The position numbers and the translations under genes were made by a program. This document shows, one piece after another, positions 1-12,100 of a DNA stretch of 64,000 nt; the stretch's first letter is position 1; every line of letters begins with the position of its first letter. Below the pieces are notes generated by a model. It saw only the letters and a program-made list of their open reading frames with translations. It searched no databases and was not told where the DNA came from. Origin of the DNA: Haemonchus contortus (taxonomy: Eukaryota; Nematoda; Chromadorea; Rhabditida; Trichostrongylidae); assembly GCA_000469685.2 (NCBI GenBank), contig LS997564.1:12068091-12132090 (forward strand). Reading direction: 5' to 3'.

Positions 1-125
1 AAGGCCAGGTGTATATAAGGTCGTAGCTCACGCGTGATTGCGAGACATTCTTCCCTACGATTCATTTTGGGACTGGTGACCTTTATCCAAAATGCTTCGA
101 GGGTTTTACGTGCGCACAATTGCGG

Positions 126-843
126 TTACTGTGCTACGACTTCCACAGTGACTTGAAAAACGACTCCGTTATGCTTTTGGATTCGGTGACTCCCCAAGGC
201 AGTAAACTCTTTCAATCTCCTCATACCATCTATGTGCTCCTTAACCCTCACGTGGAGTGGTTTTGCCGTTTCTCCAATATACTCGTCACCACAATCACGG
301 CAAGTAATTTTGTAGACGACCCCAGACATATTACAGTCACCCTCCCTTCTAGCTGGACAAACCACACAGTTTGAGGTAGTACACAGATGATCGTATTAGC
401 CTGTTCCGAACTAGGCGATTCTTTAGATTGAAGGGTGGTACGTTCATAATGGTAACTGAATTTTCCAAATTCGATCTTTTTAGACGCTTTCTAATGGAGG
501 CACTGACTTCATCAGAAATAAACGGTAATACAAAAGGAATTTTTCCTTCAGTCGAGGTACTACCATGTCTGAGAATCACACCGTCAGAAGAAGTTCTACG
601 TGTATTTGGAAAATTGTAGTAGCCATTAGACCAAGTTATATCGCGTGGCGTTTTAAGCGACTCTTTTCGCTCATCCTCTCCAGTGCAGACCTTCTTAGCA
701 GTGCGGGACATATTCTTAACGACCGCTAGTTTTACATGAAAAGGATGAGCTGAGTGATAATGGACAATGATATTCTTATTGCTCGGCTTTCTATACAACT
801 TCGCAACAGTCAAATCGCCATATAACCTCACTTGAACGTTCAA
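126..843 (-). pseudogene. Penelope-like linker and GIY-YIG endonuclease fragment
   Basis: Two overlapping minus-strand segments (843-349 and 365-126) continue the same element. The first is the poorly conserved linker with a basic NLKNRLVRNRL stretch. The second is a GIY-YIG nuclease: the VYKITC..C strand, EYIGET, then the R..V..H helix. The two are in different frames, so at least one frameshift separates them. A TAA interrupts the nuclease C-terminus just below 126. In intact members this nuclease nicks the target for reverse transcription; here it cannot be made whole. Confidence 0.78.
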
Positions 844-947
844 GAACGGAAGCCAATTTGGGTCGGTTTTTTCCGTGTCAACTTAATGTGCTCTGATTGT
901 GAATTCAGTAGGCCGAAACACACATTCACTTCTTCCTGTGTCGCAGA

Positions 948-1439
948 CTATAAAGCAAACATCGATATATCTGCAGTAAAGTAGGGCATATATTCCAGTA
1001 CAGGCGCTTCAATCTTGGCCATAAACGATATGGCCAAAACCGGCGCCAATCGCTGCCCCATAGCTAAGCCTCTAGCCTGTGCGAAATACCTTCCCGACCA
1101 CTTGAAAATGTTACAACTGAGGCACTCCTTCACGAGTGCCATCAGTTGGGATATAGACAGCCCTCGCATACTAATATCGTTCTGGTGCTGACCAAGAAGC
1201 TCGAATATAGCCTCCATAGCAGACCCATTGCTAACATTCGTGTAGAGACCTTCTACATCGAAAGATTCCATAACGCACGAACCACTGGGGTGTAGTGCGC
1301 CAATGCGATCCAAAAACATTTGGGTGTTAGTGAGATGGGAAGGAATGAAGTTGAGAAGCTGCACTAAAATGGTATTGAGAAACCAAGCGATTCTGTCAGC
1401 AGGACCACCCACGCAGCTTATTATAGGACGAACTTTCAC
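948..1439 (-). pseudogene. Penelope-like reverse transcriptase fragment
   Basis: This open segment of 163 codons holds the RT palm of the element at the window start. RPIISCVGGP opens it, SFDVEGLYTNVS carries the first catalytic aspartate, and GLAMGQRLAPVLA follows. The catalytic Y-x-D-D segment falls in another frame at about 950-970, so the domain is broken there. Just upstream (about 1440-1490) the KTHKFLDADVKL piece is in a different frame, a second break. No start codon is meaningful because the reading frame enters from upstream. Confidence 0.75.
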
Positions 1440-1716
1440 GGAAGTTTCACGTCTGCATCTAAAAACTTATGTGTCTTTATGAGCAGTTGGAAGACTGGGC
1501 AACAAGGCGACTCAAGTTTGAGGCGTGTTATTAAGGTTGGCCGTGCTACCGACACCCACATTCGGTTTAGTCTATGCAGCTGCGTTTTGAACTCCTCAAG
1601 AGAAGCTGGGCGATAGAGAGATGTGTCTCCCAGATGGTGTTATGTTATTTCACAGTCGAGTTGCCGGGAAATTACTACAAACCCTCCTCCCTTAGCACTG
1701 ACAGATAACCTTGAAG

Positions 1717-1741
1717 TTCGAGACTTTATCAAGTCTCGAAG
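1717..1741. repeat. Small hairpin
   Basis: TTCGAGACT and AGTCTCGAA are perfect inverted repeats separated by a few bases. It lies upstream of the Penelope-like RT on that element's strand. Function unknown. Confidence 0.4.
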
Positions 1742-1759
1742 TTCCTTAACAAAACGAGA

Positions 1760-2690
1760 TTAAAATCATAATCAAAAGAAAATCATCAGAACAGCTCAAG
1801 GATACATGCTTGTGATCGACAGCAGGGTTGTCACCGAAGCACAACTGAACGCACTATGCTCAAGAGCTGTCTACATGGAAATCTGTATCAACGTCTTCCA
1901 ATCGCCAATCCAACGAATAAGCTGTCCTCATCTGCATGTTCTGAAACCATGCATGCCTAGTTAGTTGAAAAGGATCTCCAATTTCCAAGAACAATTAAAA
2001 TAAGTACAAATAATCGTTGTTTCAGATAAACTGGCTCTCATAGTGGTGAACAACAATGCCCTAACGAACATCGTTCTTTCTGATTCCCTTCGCCTTTCCA
2101 AGTCAATAAAGGCTGCTCAGTGCTGAATCAAGGAGAAAGCTCAAATTAATCTGTCCTACATGCGTTATTCGTTGATGCTGCATCAGATTTAATAAAGATT
2201 TCTCTGAGATTAATGATAGTTTCATCCTTTGTTCTCTTCGAGAACATAAACAATTGCGAGGATAGTATGCATATGATCGGACCCTTGTCCTGTAATTCCC
2301 ACTGAGTCAGATTAATTACCCATTTCCAGGCAGGTGGAAGAAATAGAAATCACATCAGTAGTTCCAGTATAAAAACTAATTCCGGAGCGACCGTATTCTG
2401 GAAAAACTTTTTGACACGGACACATCTTTCTACACAAGTCAGTTTTCAAGCAGCAAGCCTGACGAGTTCAAACCAGCTCTTCTATTGAAGGTAGAGTCCT
2501 CGATAATCCTGGGATACTCTTCTCAAAACGAAAAATGGAGGTGTTGGTTAAGATTAGTGCATGAGTGGCAAAGGAGGCAAGAAAATTTGCCGATTTCGCG
2601 AAAATCAGGGCCACTCAAAAACAGCGGAAATCGAGGTTATACGAGACTATCATGACGGAAACGACATAGAAGGGGTGTTCAAACGAGATT
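1760..2690. other. Unassigned intergenic DNA
   Basis: I see no coding, repeat or RNA signature here that I can name. Confidence 0.4.
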
Positions 2691-2985
2691 TTATTTATTA
2701 TTTTTGTGAAAAGAGCTGACTAAATCAAGCCAAAGCTCTCCAAAATTGCCTATCCTTGTCGCTATGGGTCATGACAAGTTGTTTGAACTGCCTACATATG
2801 GGTTCCCTTGTGACCGGTGCAGCCTCTACAGTGGCGGATGTGACCGGTGCAGCCTCTACAGTGGCGGAGAAACTCGTCCGAGGATACACACGGGACAATC
2901 TTTGTGCCTTTCTGACGCCCTAACTAGAACGTTTTCCGACCTGATAACGCCCGCCCGATATGGTATAATATTAGGTGTGTGCATT
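2690..2985 (+). repeat. Dispersed repeat R2 (copy 1)
   Basis: About 300 bp related to 61605-61835 in the same orientation and, inverted, to 29740-29925 and 20640-20830. Shared landmarks are GGTGCAGCCTCTACA, the CACACGGGA segment and TTTTCCGACCTGA. This copy has a 30-bp direct duplication. The 61.6-kb copy lies inside an element with terminal inverted repeats, so R2 may be the interior of that family. Confidence 0.6.
2809..2868 (+). repeat. 30-bp tandem duplication
   Basis: Two perfect head-to-tail 30-bp units (2809-2838 and 2839-2868), each containing GACCGGTGCAGCCTCTACAG, inside R2. The other R2 copies have one unit. Confidence 0.85.
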
Positions 2986-3021
2986 GACTTCCGCCGTTTT
3001 TTGCGTGCAAAGACATACTTA

Positions 3022-3720
3022 TTACAGAATTAAAACTAAATGTACATTACCAATGTATTGCCCATCGTCAGCTTCAACTTCTTGCCATCTTTCTGGTATC
3101 TTGTTGACTCCGGGTCTAAAAAAGTCTTCATCTTTTGAGGCAATCTTCTTATCCACCCATTTTCGCACTTCTTCGGCATTCCGGAAGCGTATAACTGCCG
3201 AACTGACTTGCATGGACCGGAGTAGGTGGTGATCGGAAAGAGCAGGTTCCGGAGAGTATGCGGGCTGAACAAGCTGATCCCGTGCAACGACTGCAATTTT
3301 TCTTTAAGGGCATTCTTCGCAACATGGGGTCTGACTTGTTCGTGGTGGAACAGCACCTCATGATATTTTCTTGCGAATAACGGCCGCTTTTAGATGAAAG
3401 CATTCTACAAACTGTCACGTTGTTGTTCGTAGCGGTCAGTAGTAACTGTTTCGTTCGGGCTCAGCAGCTCATAATTCACAACACCCTTTTGATCCCACCA
3501 TCAAATGCACTCCCAGCATTACTTTTTGGCAACAAACATTCCGCTTCCGTTGTAAGCTCCCGAGTGAAGAGAACCTTCCTCAACAGGTTCGTTCATATGA
3601 AGCTCGTCCTCCATAGAAGCATCCGGTGGGCTTCTATGCCAGTTTTCTCGAAATCAAACAGCAGGGGAAGGGCCTCCCGCGAAAACGGTTCTTCACGTTC
3701 CATGACCAATCAGTCTTATG
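3022..3720 (-). pseudogene. Mariner-type transposase remnant
   Basis: Minus-strand pieces match the C-terminal half of a mariner transposase in order. WWDQKGVVNYELL and TVTTDRYEQQ lie near 3520-3430. HHEQVRPHVAK, the second-aspartate block with Asp-Asn changed to Glu-Gln, lies near 3340. The C-terminal VRKWVDKKIASKDEDFF and IPERWQEVEADDGQYI lie at 3180-3050. They occupy several frames, so there are multiple frameshifts. The altered HDNARPH-like block also suggests loss of catalysis. The N-terminal DNA-binding half was not recognised and terminal inverted repeats were not found. Domain-order evidence makes the family call firm. Confidence 0.75.
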
Positions 3721-3872
3721 GTTAGAGCAACAGCGAAATCTCAGCATTCGTTTCCATCATGCACTGTGCCTTTGAACGAAAACAGAGTTGACTGAAGAAT
3801 TTACAAGAACTCGTACAGTAAATCTATTTGTCAGTAGGATTTGATTATGAACAGCCCAACACCAATTACGCT

Positions 3873-3978
3873 TTTTATACACACAGAATTTCAAAAACAT
3901 TTTACGCCGATTTAGCACACCAACACCTGGTGCGCAAAATCAGCGTAAAAATGTTTTTGAATTTCTGTGTGTATAAAA
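3873..3978. repeat. 106-bp near-perfect palindrome
   Basis: The left arm begins TTTTATACACACAGAATTTC and the right arm ends with its reverse complement. Arms of about 50 bp have few mismatches and almost no loop. It could be a small foldback element or a cruciform-forming MITE. No flanking target duplication was obvious. Confidence 0.8.
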
Positions 3979-4375
3979 TGGTTGTTCATTTTAAATGTTC
4001 ATATGTTATGTTGTTCGTAAATCGGAACGGCAAGTTATGCTGTCAAGCTTCCTATTCTTTCGTTCTACACCTGGAATGTTGACATGAAAGACGGTTTGAG
4101 GCAGCAAAATCTAGAAGAGGCTCTGCTAAATATCATAAATCTGAACTAGTGCTACATTCGCGCAAAAAAATGCCTGGAATCTTTCAAAACCATTTCAGTT
4201 GTTTGTCGCACTACGACATCGTTATCCTCGTTGGCGAGATGATTCCTGCAGGAGTTTTTCAACAGAAACTCTTTTGTCAGCGCAGAATATGTGCGCAGGG
4301 CTCTCAGGAACGTGAACAGGGCAGGGGCATCAATATTGCCAGTTTTCAAAAAGTTTTTCATCTGAAGTTTCTCTG

Positions 4376-5040
4376 TTAGGTGTAATGCCGCTTCTTCGTG
4401 GGTTGAATGGTTCGATGTTGCTCGTTGCTCATGAAACCGCTGCCAAATGAAGCTTTCGCAAGTTTAAACCGATCTAATTTATTTCTCACAAATTTATTGT
4501 TTAAGTCGTTTGGAGCTAATGTTTTCAAAGGAACTGGTTTCCATTCTAGGCTTTCCTTGTTGAAGTGTAACCGTAACAACCTATCCACACTGTCACCAAT
4601 CTGAATTGTTAGTCATTCCTTCCACTTTGTTTTCAGAAAGTTCAAAAATAGACGTTCCACCACCTCACCACTGCAGATTTCAGTCCCGCAAGTGCCAATA
4701 GATGCAGGTGCGGGCAATTGAATCAACGTTTCTCCACATTCTCAAGGCAATGTTCGTACCTTTGTGGGATAGAAACGGACAAGGCATCATGATTAAAGAC
4801 CAGATTGAGAAAGCATATATTAAGCTCTTTCGGAAGAATAATGATTTTACTCTTGAAAATACCTGGAAAAAATATTTCTCTATTGTTCGTTTTGCTTCCT
4901 TCTCGAGTTTGTTAGGTGGGAATCTTTATTCTGACCAACGTTTCGACGGACTCGTCCTTTTCAAAGGCCTGAAAGTGGTTCAAAGCTTGTTGATTGTACA
5001 CTACCCCCACCAAGTGCCTCCCCCGCTCCAGCATTTCTGA
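4376..5040 (-). mobile_element. Possible Penelope-like 5' fragment with hammerhead-like motif
   Basis: On the minus strand, 4975-4924 contains GGACGAGTCCGTCGAAACGT flanked by complementary CTTT/AAAG and GGCC/GGTC ends. This is the same architecture as the better hammerhead-like motif at 22720-22769. Downstream on the same strand an open segment (4588-4376) contains LAPNDLNNKFVRNKLDR, which vaguely resembles the basic region of Penelope-like proteins. Part of this stretch is repeated at 14540-14720, upstream of the second P-type receptor. The assignment is weak. Confidence 0.35.
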
Positions 5041-6070
5041 CCTTCTATCAGGAATGCACGAAAAATGCCCGAAAATAAAAAGATAAGTTCACATCACTTC
5101 CACCGCGAAGTGTAGCACTACGCTACACGGTTATACATCAGTAGCGAATGATCTTTCTTCGCTGTTTCATATTTCTCTATTCATAATATGCCTTTACCTT
5201 GCAGACGAGCTTTTACTCCAAAAATACTCCCCTCATGAAGTTGATGAATCACGAATCATTAGCTACGAATTGCAAAATGGCTAGGTTCCTGTCGTTATTA
5301 TGGCTGTGCCTTCAGAGTTATAAGTCAAGTTCGTATGTATTATCACACCTCGTGCATTACACTTCCTCCTTTAATGTCCCCTACAATATTGAATTTCATT
5401 ATTTTAAGAAAGAGGTCAGTCCTCTTCGAGAGGTCATAAGGGGACAGTTCACGTGGGGCCCATCGACCAAGCTTTGCTACGTTGCCGAGCTGTTCCAGTC
5501 CACGTACAATCGTCGATGATTATGACCGAGCATGATCGTCCTTTCCCCGGGGGTCAGGTACGGGTCCTCCTCCACGGTGGAACGTAGTACTTACAAATCC
5601 AACTCCATTGGCCGACTCAACCTCGGAGCATCTTCGAGAGAAAAGTCCCCTCTCCTGAATTTGGCGAACCAAGACTTGCATGTGCGATAAGAGATGACGT
5701 CCTCGCCGTATGTATCCCGTCGCTTGCTATGGGCTTCCACTGCATTCCAGCTGAAATCGTAAAGCAAAACCAGGCTATGACGCAGGTAAATCCTGTGACA
5801 GTGTTAATTGTGAGGCATTCTCGTCTAAATCTGCAGAGTGGGTGAGTGATGGCTAGTGTGATGAAAGAAAACCATGCACAGGTTGCGCACAAGTGATGGC
5901 GAAATACCAACATTCATGCAAAGCGGTTTGAGATATTTAGAGTAACTGCACGTGAAACATTTTTCTTCGCACCCTTACCACTTATTCGGAGTTGGAGCCG
6001 ATTCGATTCTCGCATTGTTAATTTCTGATCGGCTTCGAGTAATTCATTTACTCAGCGTCACAACTCCAGA
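5041..6070. other. Upstream region of P-type receptor 1
   Basis: No gene seen. Parts (AAGTTGATGAATCA near 5237, and the last 80 bp before the start codon) are recognisably related to DNA at 14870-16054 upstream of P-type receptor 2, so the two genes were duplicated with flanking DNA. Regulatory signals for both may lie in this shared sequence. Confidence 0.5.
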
Positions 6071-6094
6071 ATGACGAACATAGCTACGGAATAG
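6071..6094 (+). promoter_or_regulatory. Upstream mini-ORF (MTNIATE, stop) of P-type receptor 1
   Basis: A seven-codon ORF ends in TAG six bases before the main ATG at 6101 and is in the same frame. The second P-type gene has the same arrangement (16025-16048, MTNAVAE, stop). It may be a leader ORF that lowers initiation at the main start. Alternatively it is the old N-terminus cut by a nonsense change, since M-type proteins begin MTSAETATE. Confidence 0.5.
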
Positions 6095-6100
6095 AACGAC

Positions 6101-9100
6101 ATGGACATCGAGCTGGTTCAAACGATAAATTCCATCTTGGCTTCATTTTGTGGTTTAACGCTACACTGTTTTATCCTCTATAAAATGCTGTGGAATCACT
6201 CTTCCTTGAGTCAGTATCAGAATTTGATTGTGGTGCAGTCAGCTGTGGGAGCAATTTATGCTTTCGTGCAACTGATGGCTAATCAGGTCGGCTTTTTCCA
6301 TGAGACTTTTTATTTTTTAATTGTACGGTAAGTGCTTTTTTCAATGACATAAAATTATGATTGTTTTGAATGCACTCAGTGCTTGTGAGGCAATTTTAGT
6401 TCGGTTTCATTCTAATAGGCAACTTACACCAAAATGTCCATAACATTCAGTGTAAGATTGTGGCACTTTCACCTCATTCTGGAAATGTTGTTTTAGATTC
6501 ATTTTCGCCTTTCAGAGACAAGCATTATCAGGGGAATATCTCATGTCCTTCACTTTCCTACATTATGGTCCTGTTACCAAAATGATAATGCTCTTCATGA
6601 TAGGATCGCTTTACTCCCTCGAGCAATTTCTCATTATGATATTTACGATTCATAGAGTGCTACTACTTGTGAGGTACATTTTTTCGATGTCGATTATTTT
6701 TTGAAAGGGCGAAGCAAAACCGACGTACCTGATTTTCGACTTATAGTGGAATGCCCTACAAGGAAGATCTCTCAGGCGTGGGACGCTTTTCGAGCATGGT
6801 TTTTTGCATGGGTGGGGGCATGAGCACCGAGTATAGAACTATGGTTCATTTCCACCAAATGGCCTTCAGAATGCCAAAAAGTAGTGAAAATGATTTTGTC
6901 AGAAATTGCCGTTTTAACTCATTAGGCGTCGTTTGTTTCATTCATGGCGTCGACTGTCCGTACAGTAGAAGGCGCCAGTGGACTGCACATTGAAAATAAC
7001 CTGAACCGTATGTAGCTAAAAAAGGAGCCACATGTTGAAACATATTGAAGTGTGCGGGGAAGTTTCATATAAGCTATCCATGGTAGAACCGCTGGCAGCG
7101 ACGGATGGTGTGGTGGATAGCGATGTGGATTCCGTGCTGGAAAGGCCAGGCTGGGTTGACGGCAGATCCTCGAGACGCTGCCGATTTTGCACTCTATGCT
7201 CTGCTACCTCCAGATTGGCTCCATATTGCACCAGGGCCAAAGCAATGAGCCAGAGAGTTGGAGGGGATGACTAGGTTGGCCTGGCCGACCATCTAGTCGT
7301 ATTCGATCAACAGGCATAATTGGTATCAGCGCCACTGCAGTGCGCAATGCACTCTTCCGCATCTCGTTCACTCCTACGACTGATACCAAAGTCGTCTGTT
7401 AAGGTTAAATCTGTGGCCTGTATGTATGTACATCGGCCATGACCTCTAAAGTTGTTTATGTGTGTAATGGAATATTGAAAGGGTGTCTCGGATCTGCCAT
7501 CATTCTCTGTCTGCCGGTACCCACTCCATGATTTTTTGATTGACAAGTTTACGTGTGTTCTTTCAGTCGTAAACCTCGATCGCGAACTCGAAGACCCAAA
7601 GCCTGGCTGTGGTTCCCTCGATGGAATCCACATCTGTAGCCGATCACACAGGAACCTGTCTATGGACACGATACCGAAGAGGATTTTCAACTGTGCAGTG
7701 ACTGTGTAGCTCTGCCCTAACATGCCGATTTGGTGAAGCATAGATGCTCCGCGTCAGATGCACCGAAAGACGAAAGAGGTGCTGCTTTCTACGGCCCAGG
7801 TCGCGTCAACTGGCAACCGCGAAACCGCTTGATGAGACGCTGTCTATCTCGAAAGATGGCACCGACTAAAAACGCGAACGCCCCACCAATACTACCTCCT
7901 ACACCGAATTCTGTGTGGGGCGAATATCATTTGCGGATGTCGTTGGCTCTCAAGACACCTGGGGATCGAATACGACCAGGTGGTCGGCCAGGGGCCAACC
8001 TAGTCGTCCCCTCCACCTCTCTGGCTCATTGCTTTGGCCCAGCCACTCTGGAGGTGGCAGCATAAAATGCAAAATCGGCAGCCTCCCGAGGATCCGAACC
8101 GCCAACCCAGCCTAGCTGTCCCAGCTCGAAATCCACATCGCTATCCACCATACCATCCATCGCTGCCATTGTCTCAACCATGGACAGCTTATATGAAACT
8201 TCCCCGCACTTTTCAATGTGGCTCCTTTTTCGGCTACCCTTTGGGTTACTTTCAATGCGCAGTTCACTGGCGCCTTCTCCTGTCTGACAGTCGACGTCAT
8301 GAATGAAACAAACGACGCTTAATGGGTGAGAACGGCAATTTATGACAAAATCATTTTCACTCCTTTCTGGCATTCAGGCCGTTTAGCGGAAATGGACCTC
8401 TACACTCAGGGCTCACGCCCCTACTATGCAAAAAACCATTTTCAAAAAGCGCCCCACGCTCTGAAAGTTCTTCCTTGTTAGTGCAGTAGCGTTTGGAGGC
8501 GACTCGATCAGCTGCTCTGAAAATTCTCTTAGAACAGAAATCTCTCTGGAAAATAAGGAAGCACCTAGAAGAACACACGTAACGCCTAGCATCATTTTCT
8601 TTTATTTTAACCTGAAAGAAAATTTGCTGCAAACCTGCAAAGCTTTAGGCTGTTGTTTTTGGGCCCCTCTCCTGCCTATCGAGCTTTGAGAAGTCAAGAA
8701 AATTGCCTTCTAATGGGAGAATGCACAGGGTTTTATGCTAGTGCGGCCATTGGGACATATCCTTTGAACGCTATGTGACCGAAAGGACAGCCATCTGCTA
8801 TCGTGTTCTCGGGGCATGTGTAATACTTTGGGATATGAAGTGAAATACGAAACATAAGTTTTTTTTCAGGGAACATTGGATCAAGAAGTTTTACATAGTT
8901 TTCACTCCGATTGTGCTAGCGTATTCGGCTGTTTTGGGTTTTGCCAGAGCGACCTCGGTAAGGAATGTTTTGCCCTCCGATGAAAAGGAAAGTCACACGT
9001 GAAAGCTGTAAATTCTATTAAAAAACAGCTCACGCTATCTCAAAAGCTGACTCTGGTAATGAATCTATTTTCCTTATTTGTCCAGCGTCATTCCAAAAAT

Positions 9101-12100
9101 TTTTGTGAAGGAATTTAGAATTATCTCTGTGAACACAGTGAAAAGTGGGTGGAATAGACAGAGCACTTGAAAGCAGTCTAACATGGTTAATTCGTCTCCG
9201 CCCAACAAAAGCTCAATTTTTACACATCTGAGCTTTGCTTTCTTGCTGACGAAACACGTGGTCCCTTATTCAGAAGGCGCTAAACCGCTGTATGCTGTAA
9301 AAGGCAAAGGGATAGTTTTGTATGCATTTTATTTATTTATTTATTTATTACTCCCAAGGGTGTGCCAAACGATACAGAAGCAGGAACTGAAAGGCGATGG
9401 TACTTCGAAAACAGAAAGAAGAGTATGTATTAGCTCAAGAAAAATTGAGGATAACGCCACAGTTGAAATAGGCATACGCCTTACTACAGGAAAGAGAGCA
9501 ACTGGGAGGGAAAGACGGAAACAAGAAGCTAGCATAAAGAGGCATTTGTGGAATAATGCTGGGACCTTTCTCATAGGGAGACCTTTCTTTTATGAACAGG
9601 AAAGCTGTTTTCCCTTGTGCAAAAGAAGGATTCTTCGTGTTACACTGGCCCATTATTCCTAGAGAGGCAAAAGTAACTAGGGCTCGCTGACAACGAAGTT
9701 CAATACGAGACAAATTCGCTCAGGACCCAGATTGAGTAGAAGACAGGAGAGTTCAGCCGGAATGGTTAATCGTCTCACAGGATCCTCAAACAGCCAGCAC
9801 AACATAAAAAATGAAGGCCTCAACATCCTCGCAAGCATACTTCATCTAGCCGGCTTCTTGCCTCAGAGAAAGAGAAGGAACAGCAGTAGAGCAGAGATGA
9901 ACTAAAGAAATGAACAAGTTACTCGAAACATTCTAGAGAAATAAGGCTAGTACAAATGGCAAATACTGCTAAGAGTATCAAAAAGCAAATAGAGAAATAT
10001 GGACGATGAACGCTCTACAAAACAGTATAAGAAACGAGGAATTTAACGAGAGAGGCAAACTGAGAATGGCTACTCATAATCTAGCTCCAGGACTGGACGT
10101 GAAATGTCGGAGCATGTATCCTAAAGAAGGCAGCTGCAAGAAGAAACTGAAATACCGGATGTTATAGCAACCGTCAGATTTGTTCTGGAATGCCTAAAGT
10201 GCAGAAGAGATCGAGCTTGCTCAGTCTACATTTAAATTTCTTACTGCTTGATACTTGAACGACATTGGGCGGAAGAACCATCTTGCACAACGATTAAAAA
10301 GATTATTGAAGATTAAAGAATAGCACTTGGATTGAATGGCAGGAATGGCAATTGTATGTGAATATTCGGAGGACGAGATATCATTACTGTCACCTTATCG
10401 GTATAATGTTCTCCCCCAGCGGCTGGAAACCAGTCGAGTAGCTCAACGTTGTCTTGGCTTGGTAATAGAGAAAGGCCGACAGTTTCCGAAAGTATCAGTT
10501 GCAAGGTCTGTGACAATAAGGTCTACCCGTTCAACCTGAAAAACAATTCCTCTGGCTCATTTGATTTTAAATTTGATCCAATTCTTCGGTTAGTGCACGT
10601 TGCCCCGAAGCTCTGTCCCTTCACAGATCTAACGCTTTGCCTCGATCTAAGCATCATTCTCTTATCTGATACCTTAGAGTTTGATTTTGACCCATAATCC
10701 ACTTAGTGCTTTTCGAGGTCGGCAGTGTGTCATAGTCTACAGGTAAATTAGGTTCTTGAAAGGTAAGTGCTCTCAATTTAAACATTATGGTGAAAGTTAT
10801 CAAGATGACGGTTTCATCGAAGGTACCGGAGTAGAGGAACATCATCAAGAACGCGAACCTTGGCTCTGTAATTCAATAGATACACACTTGTTGTTAAAGT
10901 ACAATTGCAAATGCCCCACGGTTGCATTCTGCTCTACCTCAAACTCTTGGCAAGGTGTGCAGAAGATGCAATGATAGCTTAATTTTAAAATTGTCCTGCA
11001 GGCTTCAGACACGTCCTTACTTGCGTCTCTCTTTCGGGCTCATTCACCTAAAGTTAGGGTTCTCTCTAATAAGCAAAGTGACCTTCTGAGAATATATGTA
11101 TGTTAATCAAATGTCGCGGCTGTGCTGCATGTTTTTTTCCCATAACTCCTATTATTTACAGATGGATCAACTGGAACTGGCCATGGAGCTGGTTTTTGTG
11201 ACATCAATTTTGGTGATTTCTGCAGTGTGCTATATTCGAATAAGAAGATTTTTTCGCAGTAACAGTGGATACACAGCAAAAGTAAAGCAAATGCAGGCCA
11301 GATTCTCGACTAGCGTTCTCCTTGAGGTAATTCTATGTGCGTGAAGAAAATGTTAGAAAAGGCGAGTCTTCGCTTCAAAGACGCCGTTGGGTTGGATGAT
11401 GTGTGTGTAACACATACCATAACTTTAGAAAGGAAATGACTGTAAGGGGAGGGGTGGGAGAGGGCGTAGGTGTGAGCTTAAGGGCATAAATACATGATGA
11501 CGGTTCTATGTCCTATCTAGCGTATGCTACCTGTGGACGATCCTGAAACATGGACCCGGAACTCAAGTGGGTCATAAACTATCTAGAAACCAATTTGAAT
11601 CACGGATTTCCTTGCAATCAGAAGACAGAGTCGCATCTGCCGACGATGCGTACATATCTCACTATGACATTTTGGCTCAGGGACTAGCTAGACCTACTCG
11701 TTATAAATGTCTAGAGCCGCTTCACCTGCAGCATCTGCGTCCCATCACTAGCACTCACTTCCACTCACGATCACTAATTTCTTCGATGTCTCCATTCATC
11801 CCCCATGATCACCGATTTCCACGACCGGAATCCAGTACGTCTGCATTCGCACCTATTGCGAGCCAGAGTAGTCCTGTGGAAATTCTAGCTTTACGACACG
11901 AGGCATAGCATGAGCTTGTGCGGAGGAGTCTGACCACCTCCCTAACGGCTGTCCTGGTGTTCATTCGAAGTTCCAAAGGATCCAGTCAGTTGCCGCCTGG
12001 TCCAACGGTCACAACGTATCGCACAAAGTTTCCGGCCCGCCTGATCTTCGAATCCTTGGCATATGTAGGGACGTTCGCGATCTTCGGTCGCTGACTGAGT

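Larger units (their letters stand above)
1..1500 (-). mobile_element. Penelope-like retroelement (RT + GIY-YIG), decayed
   Basis: Reading the minus strand from about 1500 down to 1, the pieces come in the order expected for a Penelope-like element. First is an RT start with KTHKFLDADVKL and RPIIS (about 1490-1390), then RT motif A (SFDVEGLYTNVS, near 1250), then GLAMGQRLAP (near 1070). The YxDD-like region near 965 is only readable after a frame change. A linker segment follows (843-349), then a GIY-YIG endonuclease with VYKITCRDCGDEYIGETAKP (about 320-260). The C-terminal helix ARKTLEAFW and the ECLAITREL segment lie below position 110, after an in-frame TAA near 120. Several frameshifts and stops make it non-functional. 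The 3' end lies outside the window. Family assignment rests on the co-occurrence of RT and GIY-YIG in this order. Confidence 0.8.

Noticed and set aside
9183..9662. 159-codon open frame in intron 3 of P-type 1
   Set aside because: No domain, no homologous frame in P-type 2, and it runs across a retroposon (TTTA)n tail.
10059..10090. KLRMATHN-like stretch resembling the start of an RTE endonuclease
   Set aside because: Too short, no downstream endonuclease motifs in any frame, and opposite in strand to the nearby RTE-like tail.
11567..11908. 113-codon frame in intron 4 of P-type 1
   Set aside because: Lies between two well-defined exons with no recognisable domain and no splice link.
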